A stretch of 64,000 nucleotides of DNA from Cladorhizidae sp. MBARI D1340-BT2 (lineage: Eukaryota > Porifera > Demospongiae > Poecilosclerida > Cladorhizidae). A model generated the notes under the pieces. The model searched no databases and was not told the DNA's origin. It saw only the letters and a list, made by a program, of their open reading frames with translations. This document shows, piece after piece, positions 10,801 through 22,800 of this stretch (positions are counted from its first letter, which is position 1; each line of letters begins with the position of its first letter). Where the stretch lies: contig JAQNBH010000017.1 of NCBI GenBank assembly GCA_028752905.1, forward strand, positions 32,749,908 through 32,813,907. Direction: 5' to 3'. The translations under genes and the position numbers were made by a program.

Positions 10801-13800
10801 GGCCAAAGATGAGGAGGTACAGAGAGAGGGGACAAAGACGAGGAGGTACAGAGAGAAGGGCCAAAGACGAGTACAAGTGTGGAAAATGAATATAGTTAAT
10901 CTACTTTTGTGCTGAACAAATTGGCAAGTGCAGCATTTGGGGGGGGGGGGGGGGGGGGGGGGGGGTTATCTAAACACAGGGTGTGTGTGTGTGTGTGTGT
11001 GGTATCTGAAGTGCTGTGACAGATCAAAGACTTGTCTGAATATTGATTGCTCGCCTTCTCGATGTTTAATGCCTAAAAACCGAGCCCTGGTCGCTATGAC
11101 CACAGGAAGTGCTGTAATGAGATTCATAGGTGTCTCAAGCATGGACCACAGGAAGTGCTATATATTGAGATTCACATTCCCAAACTCTACCATGTATGGT
11201 GAGCAAGTAACAGGAGTAACCAATTCTGCTGCAAGTTACAAGTCTAGGGAGGAGCCCAGTAGGAAACCCACCGATCCCCACCAACATCGAGTGGTACCAC
11301 AGCCGAGGTCACTTCATTTTTAGCCACTACTTTTCATTAGGACAGTGAGCCATAGCTCCTTGAAGCTGCACTTACTCTTTACCTTGACGATTTGTAGCAT
11401 TTCATTCCAGAGCTGCCACATGGCTACCACAGGGTTTACAGATTTCCGCAGGTGTCCGCTCTTAATGAACGTGTGGAGATCCATGTCAGCACAGTCGAGT
11501 AGGATGTACAAGATGTGTTCCTCCTCATCCCATGTGCTACACAAACATCAACAACACGATGAATAACATCACAGACTTAATTAATGAGCACTTCTTGGGA
11601 CTTATATTGATCCCACCAAGCACGAGGAAATAAGTACAGGCAACTATTAATCTCCTTGTCTATGATCAGCTAAAATAATGAGTATTAAACTGACAGTTCA
11701 ACCAATACACTTCCAGGGGCCTTTCTCAGGCCTGTAGGGATTTGTCACAAAATTATGTACATGTATATTATACTGCTTTTAAGGACTCACGATTTTAAGG
11801 GCTCATGATTTGAGAGATAAAAGGATCTCTAAATGTCTGTGATAAATTTCATGACGAGTTGCGGGCTAATAAGGTGGAACTGGCCCTCCAAACCTGACCG
11901 ACTGCCAATACTGCTTTTAAGGACTCACGATTTACGATTTTAAGGGCTCATGATTTGAGAGATAAAAGGATCTCTAAATGTCTGTGATAAATTTCATGAC
12001 GAGTTGCGGGCTAATAAGGTGGAACTGGCCCTCCAAACCTGACCGACTGCCAGTACCCTGAGGACATTCCCTGCAGGCTCAACCCTGCCAGCCCCTATCA
12101 GCAACTATAGTGGGTGGGTTGCTCTGAGTGACAATGACGATGAAGAAACAACTAAGTGTCTTGAAGAGCGGAACAAATTTGTGTCCAAACATTCAGCCCA
12201 CCATTGCGCCATCCCCTCACCCTCATTCATGCAGCCAACCTGTGCCACCCCTCACTCTCACTACCTCATGCAGCCCACCATTGTGCCACCCCTCACTCCC
12301 ACCACCCCATGCAGCCCACCATTGTGCCACCCCTCACTCCCACCATCCCATGCAGCCCACCATTGTGCCACCCCTCACTCCCACCACACCATGCAGCCCA
12401 CCATTGTGCCACCCCTCACTCCCACCACACCATGCAGCCCACTATTGTGCCACCCCTCACTCCCACCACCCCATGCATCCCACCATTGTGCCACCCCTCA
12501 CTCCCACCGCACCATGCAACCCACCATTGTGCCACCCCTCACTCCCACCACCCCATGCATCCCACCATTGCGCCATCCTTCACTTGTTTCTTCCATATCT
12601 GGTGACTAGACCACCTTGTCGAGGATGTCCTCGTCGGCTACACTCATCAACGGAGCAATCATTCACCATCCCTTCTAACTAGCTAGCTAGGTACACCACA
12701 CACCGGACTATCCCTACCTATAAGGGAACTGATTGTTTACACATGGGCATAGCTTGCTAAGCTTCTGCTCGGAGCAAGCGCCAATTGTCTTGTTCACTGA
12801 CGCTAAAAACAGCCAGTTTAACAGCCAGCTTAATAAACAGCCAGCTTAACAGCCAGCTTAATAAACAGCCAGCTTAACAGCCAGCTTAATTAACAGCCAG
12901 CTTAACAGCCAGCTTTCATGGCATGATATAAAGCCACTGTACGTACACCTCATGCAACCTTGCACACACCCTCCAAGCCCCTGAGGGCTATAGAAATTGA
13001 GACTCCTACTAATACAGGGGTTGAAGCTTATTATAGAACCCCAAATATTAATACACAAGCATTAAGGGCTATAGAAATTGAGACTCCTACTAATACAGGG
13101 GTTGAAGCTTATTATAGAACCCCAAATATTAATACACAAGCATTAAGGGCTATAGAAATTGAGACTCCTACTAATACAGGGGTTGAAGCTTATTATAGAA
13201 CCCCAAATATTAATACACAAGCATTAAGGGCTATAGAAATTGAGACTCCTACTAATACAGGGGTTGAAGCTTATTAGAGAACCCCAAATATTGCCCCCCC
13301 CCCCTCCCCTGCAGTGATGCTGCTATGTACACTGGCCAAATAATTGCATTTGTTCTCCTTGCAAATCACTTCAGATTGGCCTACCCATCCACCACTTTGT
13401 TCCATGTCAAATTATAAACCACCTCTCCTTCTTGGCTGCTTCAACTCCTTGCTTTTCTGACGAACCCCCAACATGCATCGGGAGCGGAGGGAGTGGCAAT
13501 TATTTCTTCTCTAACACAGACAACACACCGGCCTTACTATACGCTCTGTCCCATCCCATCCCAAACATTATTGCAACAGATTCAAAATGGTCGACCTATC
13601 GTGGTGAAAATAAATGCACACACACCTTCAACTATTCGCACGCATAGCGAGCGGCCATGACTGCCAGGTCCCTAATTACTGTATGTCAGAATCGTCAAAT
13701 ACTTTTTCCGGCATTTCCTCCTCGGTCAGTTAGTCTTGGTTAGTGTGGTGCTTCCTCCTGCCAAGGCAACACAGTCGGCATTTCCTCCTCGGTCAGTTAG

Positions 13801-16800
13801 TCTTGGTTGGTGTGGTGCTTCCTCCTGCCAAGGCAACACAGTCTCATGATTTCCTTATATCAAACATAACTTCTGCTAAAAATAGCTGTTGCTGCAGCTG
13901 CCATGTGTTTCCTCCTGACAAGGATCTCCCCAAGGATTGCACCCAAGCAGCCACACATTTCTAGTGGACGGAGCAGTAGATGTAGTAACAGAGAACATGA
14001 GCCTTATTAACCCCATCCAGACTCGCATTCAGCAACATCACTCTGTTTGGAAATAGTGAGGGAGTTTTGCCACCACCTCTGAAGTGTGGAAGTAGCAGGG
14101 CTAGACAATAGCACTCTCAGTGGACATACATGTAATAACATTACAATAGTTACTACAGCACTGGTAACCATGGGGGCCGCCAAGCTTTCATCACCGGTCA
14201 GAGCTTCCATTCTGATATTAATTTTGAAGGGATGTTCCCGTTTGATTTTAGTTTTGGATGAGTGTGCAGTATGTGTGTGTGTGGGGGGGGGGGGGGGGGG
14301 GGGGGGGGGCAGATAAAAGAGGGGAATCTCTAAAGGGCACTTATTGCTGGCAACCTTGTAAAAAAAAAACCTGAGACTGGAAGGATACCATTTCATGTTC
14401 AGTTCACACTGAGCTACATGTACATGTGTGTTGTCTAGCAAAGCTGGAGTTGGTGGAGGGACTGTGGGATTGAAAGGACGGGAACTAATTAAGAGGGACA
14501 TCCCACTTTACTTCAGTTGTCAAATATCAACAAGTCAGTGAACAGGTTGCATGTAATTGTCATTTCTCAATTTGGTCTGTTTCTTCTCCTTCCTCTTTGC
14601 TCTGCCATTTCGAAGCCCGCAGTTGAAATCAAAAGCATGAACGAGATGGCCAGCAGATGAACTGCAAGGTACTCTTCTGATCTGGTTACGGTCAGAGAGC
14701 CCAGCTACTGGGTGCCTAGGATCTGGTTCAAGGGGAGCCTAACTACTGGGCACCTAGGACCTGCTTCATGAGGAGACCAGCTACTTAGTACAAATGACAA
14801 AACCTGCTTACTAAGCACCTACACTGTATTAGCTCATGTGGCATCCAGACAGAATATCCATAACAGCAATATATAAACTGTAATCAATACTAGTGTCACT
14901 TCTCTGTTTTGTCCAGGAATAGCTACTAGTGCAGGGGGGTAGGAACTGGTCCGGCAGACCCGGCAGCTGCCGGACCAAAGTTTCCGACCAAAGTTTCACT
15001 ACTAACCTCCAGTTATCAAGCAACTTTCTAATCTTTACTGAGAGCCTCCAGCCACCAGTTGTTTTGTTTAAAAAATGCAAATGAAGCCCACCAAACTACG
15101 CCCCTACATTTTTTTGGCGCGTACTATTTTAGTATTATAGCGTGCGGATCATGGCTGCGCGGTACAGGTTACTTTTTGGACTACAGCTTTGCGAGAGAAT
15201 ACTGAAGATTACTGAACAACTTGAGCAGTTTAGGGGCGGTGCCACGTGAATCACAATTGGCGCCGCGAAAATTGCCGCGCACAACATTTTTACACAATAA
15301 TTATGATACAATAATTATGATTAACACGTTGTAAACATCTGAAATATGATTAATAATTTAATTTGTGCAAATGGAGTCCCTTTCCGCGAAAATTGCCGCG
15401 CACAACATTTTTACACAATAATAATACAATAATTATGATAAATAAAAAAGTTGTAAACATCTGAAATATGATTAATAATTTCTGCAAATGGAGCCATACT
15501 TTCTCCTCCACACATATTCTATGAGGTACCCTTCCAAGAAGGGCTTGCTGGTGCCATGAAGCTTCATTTTCCTCTTGGCATTTGTCCATGTACCCTCGAT
15601 GGATTGGGTGTATGCACCTGTGACAGGGTCAACAAAATTCTGGGAATGGTTTACCGTAAGGTGTGTATACCCAACTTGATTGAGACTCATATAGGCATCT
15701 GTATGAATCTCTGTGCCAGGAAGCACATCCCTCTGGATTACAGGGATGAGCGTGTTGGCATCACGGCAAGGCACAACAGCAAGGAACACTTTATCGGTGC
15801 CACGTTCTACTCCTCCTGACCTAGGACCCACTTCCCATTCGTGATTCGGCCCCTATTATATTTCCTTTTGCCAAATTTAGCTCAATTTCAACAACAGTGC
15901 CTGGACCTCCAAGCATGTCGGGATGACTGCCAAGATATTTGGCACATAACTGTAAAGAGCGAGGGCAATGAAGTATAATGGATTGAAATATTATTATTAT
16001 AGCCCTAGCCTGGCCCTACCTCTCGTAGGAAGTGGCACCAGTCAACACCTGTGTGTTCAGCAATCCCAACCCACTTCCTAATCTTAATCTGCTGGATTTC
16101 CTCTGCCCACAGATAGGTGATCTCTAGGATCTTCTCCAGCGATAGGTGACTGTCTTCAAACCATGAAGCATGACGAATGGACCTCTTCTTCTGGCAGTTT
16201 CTGTCTGGGCACTTCCACCTGCAGAAAGAGGGTTGGGTTGTATTATTCTCTGTCTCATGTTTATAGCTGCACTGTACCTGTACCCATCTGTTTCTGTTGC
16301 ATTCTCCCATCGCATAGCTCCTCCACACCCATGACAAGGCATAGAGCGAGCCAGAAGCCCATGCTGCTTGCAACAATTGATGATGGTGTCAGTACCTCTC
16401 TCAACAAGCGCTTGTAAGACCAATAAGTCAGTGGCTAAAAATGTTGTGCGCGGAAATTCACGCGGCGTTAATTGTGGTACCTAAACTGCAATGAGTCCTT
16501 TATCTGCAGCAGAAGCTCAAGTTCTGGCTAAACAGACGGTCCAGACATTACAGAACATGAGGAGTGATGAGATGTTTTTTTTCTTTCTAAGCATATTGAG
16601 TGTCTACGTGAACGGACTGATACAAATGAGCCACTACTACCTCGGGATCGAAAAGCTCCAAAGCGTTTTGAGAGTGGAACAGGAGAATCTCATCAGTACA
16701 CTGCAGTTGAAGATTATTATCGTTGCTTTTACTTTGAAGCAATAGACTTGGCCATGTCAGCAATTCAAGATCGCTTTGATCAGCCAGGATATGCTGTTTA

Positions 16801-19800
16801 CTAAAATCTTGAAGAATTGCTTGTAAAAGCTGCCAATAAAAAGGCTGACCTTTTATGGAGATGACTTCAATAAGAGTGAGCTTTCAACTTAACTTCAAGT
16901 TTTTAGTTTAAGTTTTAGCTCACGTGAGTCAGATGGAACTGTAACACTGAAAGATATCTTGACTTTTCTTCGCAATCTTTCTGTGCCTTTTTTAAGCAGG
17001 TGTGCTGGGTTGCCCATCTAATCCTTGTGATGCCTGCTACGAATGCTGCTGAAAGATCTTTTTCCTGCATGAAAAGAATTAAAAAATACTTACGAAGTAC
17101 TATGAAACAGGATAGACTTAATCATCTAATGATACTAAACATTTACAAAGAAGCTTTGGATCACTTTGATCTAGTCACAATTGCAAATGAATTTGTGAGA
17201 AACAATGAGCACAGACTCCGAGTGTTCGGGAACTTGTGAACTTATTTCAGACTAGGTTTATTCCAGGTATATATATTATTTTCAATTACCATGATATTTC
17301 TTTTCAATAAGGTGCGTGTATCCCCCCCCCCCCCCCCCACACACACACTTTCGCCTGACCAATCCCAAAATGCTTCCTACCCCTCTGTAGTGCTATATAT
17401 ATATAGCAAAATCATGAATGGCAGATTACCTAAAAGCTTGTACAGCAGTGTCCCATTATTTCTCACAATTAATGACATCAGGTGAAGGCCAGCCCTTCAA
17501 GTCTGGCGTAAATTTCCTCCCGTTCAAGAACCAGTAATTTATCCCTTGCATGCATGTGACGCTAGTGTCAAAATACAGCCCTCTCCACGTACTTTAACCC
17601 ACAGTCACGTATATATAGGTGCAAAATGGATGACAATCAAGAAAATAATCATGTTTACGTAATCGTACCACCGAAAAATGTGGAAAAGGTTGTTCTATCA
17701 GCAAACTGAGTTTCAACTGAATAGCTCGTAGGTAATTAAAGTAACCGCAAGGTCAAAGTTGAAGGTCTGAAACGGTGGCATTACTGTTTTACAGAGCTGC
17801 TCTTTGACGATGACTTCCCTCTCTCGGACAGCAAGAGCAGTGATGAAGAAGATGCTGGTGCGCAGGTATACATACCAAAGAGATGATGCAGTGCATCTTG
17901 AGGATATAGCCGATATCAGGAACGCTGTTGTTTCTGATGAAGTATATAGACATTAGGGATCCGGTGTATAAATTTCAAGGTAAGTGGAGATGTAGTCAGT
18001 AGATATAGATAGCATGAATTTTCATAGATACAGTGTAGCTACAGCTAAATAGGGAAGAGCAAGGGTGGATAGCTTGAATGTTATAGTTACCTACAGTTGA
18101 TGTCCAAAAAACATGCCAGTTGCGTTTTATTTGAATGCGTGTAGACGCTTGCCATTTCCAATCAATGCAAATAAATGGTTAACGTTTATGTGAGTTTTGC
18201 GCAGCAATGACTACTGTCGAGCGTAGCTCTCTGCTCCTCTTACTTGCTATCTGCATTTATCATTTATAGCAAGAAAGAGGTGTGGAGATCTACGCTCGAC
18301 CCACAAAAGGTTAGGAGACAGACTCTCGACTGCACTGCTTCTTGATGGGTGACCCTCGACTGACGTACGGAACAGGAGGCTTAGACTAGACTGCAATACT
18401 TCAGGTGGGAAGAGTGAAGGATCTGGAACAAAAATACTTGAAAATGCTCACTACGCAACTGAGGCTTACTAGTGCACCGACACATAATTGAGAAGCGCTT
18501 ACACTTCAACACCGCCAAGCGGACGGTTTATCCCGTTTGCTACCGTTAGTTTCCGTTGAGACTGTGGGCATTTACGGTGTGCATTTATTTGCGTTCACGG
18601 TTTGCGTTTTTTAACGTTGAGCGCAATGCAACCGGCATGCTTTTAGGGGCTTGTACTGTATCTCTATCTACATGTATATATTATGATTCTGTACAGCTAG
18701 CTAATCATAGATACTGCAGTAAGACATGATATCCCTCTGTGACGGGTTCTGCATCCAGACTTGGAATTTGTATGCCCAACTGGTTCAGTTGACTCTCTAC
18801 CAGCTTCTTCTCCCTTACACTCTCCTCCTCCTCTGCTACCTTCCTCTCCTCCAATCTAATCCCCTGGATCTGGCCTTCCTCCCCTCCAATCTAATCCCCT
18901 GGATCTGGCCCTGGGTGGGGAGGAACTTGGAAACGTGGACATCTCTAGATCATCCAGGCATTCTCCATAGCATGACAGTATAGCTCCGGTCCTACAGAGT
19001 CCAGCCATATAGTAATATATTAATAGTACCAGCCGTAGTAACATGTTAACAGTGCCAGCCATAGTAACATGTTAACAGTGCCAGCCATAGTAACATGTTA
19101 ACAGTGCCAGCCATAGTAACATGTTAACAGTGTCAGCCATAGTAACATGTTAACAGTGCCAGCCGTAGTAACATGTTAACAGTGCCAGCCATAGTAACAA
19201 GTTAACAGTGCCAGCCATAGTAACATGTTAACAGTGCCAGCCGTAGTAACATGTTAACAGTGCCAGCCGTAGTTGTGTGGGTGTGTGAGTGATTTTGTAG
19301 GCAGGGCATGCTAGTGTGATGTCTGATTGTTCTAGTCATGGAGTTGCATGGTCTCCCTCTTGCTAGTCATGGAGGTGTGTGGTCTCCCTCTTACTAGTCA
19401 TGGAGGTGTGTGGTCTCCCCCTTACTAGTCATGGAGGTGTGTGGTCTCCCTCTTACTAGTCATGGAGGTGTGTGGTCTCCCTCTTACTAGTCATGGAGGT
19501 GTGTGGTCTCCCTCTTACTAGTCATGGAGGTGTGTGGTCTCCCTCTTACTAGTCATGGAGGTGTGTGGTCTCCCCCTTACTAGTCATGGAGGTGTGTGGT
19601 CTCCCCCTTACTAGTCATGGAGGTGTGTGGTCTCCCTCTTACTAGTCATGGAGGTGTGTGGTCTCCCTCTTACTAGTCATGGAGGTGTGTGGTCTCCCTC
19701 TTACTAGTCATGGAGGTGTGTGGTCTCCCTCTTACTAGTCATGGAGGTGTGTGGTCTCCCTCTTACTAGTCATGGAGGTGTGTGGTCTCCCTCTTACTAG

Positions 19801-22800
19801 TCATGGAGGTGTGTGGTCTCCCTCTTACTAGTCATGGAGGTGTGTGGTCTCCCCCTTACTAGTCATGGATGTGTGTGGTCTCCCTCTTACTAGTCATGGA
19901 GGTGTGTGGTCTCCGTCTTACTAGTCATGGAGGTGTGTGGTCTCCCTCTTACTAGTCATGGAGGTGTGTGGTCTCCCCCTTACTAGTCATGGATGTGTGT
20001 GGTCTCCCTCTTACTAGTCATGGAGGTGTGTGGTCTCCCCCTTACTAGTCATGGATGTGTGTGGTCTCCCTCTTACTAGTCATGGAGGTGTGTGGTCTCC
20101 CCCTTACTAGTCATGGATGTGTGTGGTCTCCCTCTTACTAGTCATGGAGGTGTGTGGTCTCCCCCTTACTAGTCATGGAGGTGTGTGGTCTCCCTCTTAC
20201 TAGTCATGGAGGTGTGTGGTATCCCTCTTACTAGTCATGGAGGTGTGTGGTCTCCCTCTTACTAGTCATGGAGGTGTGTGGTCTCCCTCTTACTAGTCAT
20301 GGAGGTGTGTGGTCTCCCTCTTACTAGTCATGGAGGTGTATGGTCTCCCTCTTACTAGTCATGAAGGTGTGTGGTCTCCCTCTTACTAGTCATGGAGGTG
20401 TGTGGTCTCCCTCTTACTAGTCATGAAGGTGTGTGGTCTCCCTCTTACTAGTCATGGAGGTGTGTGGTCTCCCTCTTACTAGTCATGGAGGTGTGTGGTC
20501 TCCCTCTTACTAGCCATGGAGGTGTGTGGTCTCCCTCTTACTAGTCATGGAGGTGTGTGGTCTCCCTCTTACTAGTCATGGAGGTGTGTGGTCTCCCCCT
20601 TACTAGTCATGGAGGTGTGGTCTCCCTCTTACTAGTCATGGAGGTGTGTGGTCTCCCTCTTACTAGTCATGGAGGTGTGTGGTCTCCCTCTTACTAGTCA
20701 TGGAGGTGTGTGGTCTCCCTCTTACTAGTCATGGAGGTGTGTGGTCTCCCTCTTACTAGTCATGGAGGTGTGTGGTCTCCCTCTTACTAGTCATGGAGGT
20801 GTGTGGTGTCCCCCTTACTAGTCATGGAGGTGTGTGGTCTCCCCCTTACTAGTCATGGAAGTGTGTGGTCTCCCCCTTACTAGTCATGGAGGTGTGTGGT
20901 CTCCCTCTTACTAGTCATGGAGGTGTGTGGTCTCCCTCTTACTAGTCATGGAGGTGTGTGGTCTCCCTCTTACTAGTCATGGAGGTGTGTGGTCTCCCTC
21001 TTACTAGTCATGGAGGTGTGTGGTCTCCCTCTTACTAGTCATGGAGGTGTGTGGTCTCCCTCTTACTAGTCATGGAGGTGGATGATCTCAGGCCGGCCTT
21101 GTAGCTGCTTGAGAAGTTGCACTTCCTTCAGGAAGGAATTCTGGATAATTGGATCCAGATGCTTCATGTAGACTTCCTTCAGAGCGTAGACCTGATGATC
21201 TTCTGAGAGCACCTTGAAGATCTGAACAAAAATATCACGACATGAGCAGTGCAAAGGACATGAGCACAGTGCAAAGAAAGGTCAACCACAAAAAAATCAG
21301 TTTCGCACACAAGTTAGGAGGGATGGAAGTGGGAGGTCAAAGGTCAACCACAAAAGAAATTTCGGTTACACACAGTAGTTTGTTCTCCAAGGGAGGGCCT
21401 GCAGTGGGAGGGCCTGCAGTGGGAGGGCCTGGGAGGGCCTGCAGTGGGAGGGCCTGCAGTGGGAGGGCCTGCAGTGGGAGGGCCTGCAGTGGGAGGGCCT
21501 GCAGTGGGAGGGCCTGCAGTGGGAGGGCCTGCAGTGGGAGGGCCTGCAGTGGGAGGGCCTGCAGTGGGAGGGCCTGCAGTGGGAGGAGCCTGGAGGGAGT
21601 GGCTGGCAGTGGAAGTGGCCAACAGTGGGAGTGGCTGGTAGCGGAAGGTCAATTCTTTCTTTCACTATGCCTTCACATTGTCCTTGTACGTCCTATTGTT
21701 ATTTTGTCTACAGTATGTCATTGCACATAGCAGGCCGATAGTGACAGATCTTTTTTAAATCCTGAGAAGGGCAAGTCTCACTAACCAGACACAGCCCATA
21801 CCTCAGCATGCACTCGCCCGGTGAAAGAGAGTCTGGTCAAATGCAACACAGACTGGTTTTGTTCTTGTCCCGCAGCATCTTCAAGCTCGGCACAAGGTCA
21901 TGCCAATGTAACAAACCATGGACATGTGACCTCACGTTAAAAAAAATTCATTCGTGCGAGGAAAATCATGGCAAATCAGAATAAAATACTTTATACTGTA
22001 GCACGGATATCTATTTGACCACTCCTTCTACTGACGGCAGCACGTACATTTGAGGGTCCGGCTTGTGGGACTAGTGGCAAGGGGGTAAATCCCTGATTCC
22101 ACCCCCTGAGTACTAGTCATGCTTATTGACTATGCCAGTGCAGAATAGAACTCAAACCAGCTTCAAATGCAACCGTTGGTGGAATATATTTTCTGGCCGT
22201 CTGATGTATTTGGCAAGTCAATGAATATATCTACTCAGGTATGCCAGATCCACACATACACACGCCCACATACAAGCACGCCCTGCCCACAAAATCACTT
22301 ACACACATACACGAGGTACACACATATACCTGACCTACCCACACACCATCACTTACACTCACACACACCCAACCCACCATCACTCACACATACACACACA
22401 ACCCACCATCACTCACACACACACACTGCACTGTCACTCGCACACCCAACCCACCATCATTAACACACCCATCCAACCCACACTGACTGACCTTACTCGA
22501 TCCACCGCCACCTATAACACTGACTTTCTTCAGCTTTCTATGTCCTTTAGCAGACCGCAGCACAACCTCATCCAACTTTAGGTCACCCAACTGAAGCTCA
22601 CCACCATCTACAGCACAAGACCCCACATCTTCCTTCCTCATCTCATCCGCAGAGCTCTTTGGTTCCACAGCCGACTCCATTAAGCCACTACATAGCCGTT
22701 GTTGTTGCTGCTGTAGTATTTGCAGTAGTTCTTGCTGTTGGCAAGCCTCCTGTTGCACGACACGTTGGTGTCTTGGCTTCTGGAGAGAGGTTGGGTGCGT

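Noticed and set aside
9593..10876. Long Leu/Ser/Pro-rich frames (up to 427 codons) on the minus strand
   Set aside because: Several frames are open at once because the 28-29-bp purine/pyrimidine repeat lacks stops. No recognisable domain; inside TTK intron 3.
12128..12682. His/Pro-rich frames open in all three plus frames
   Set aside because: Explained by the 41-bp minisatellite without stop codons.
21242..21730. GRACS/VGGPA repeat proteins on both strands
   Set aside because: Explained by the 15-bp minisatellite in TTK intron 1.
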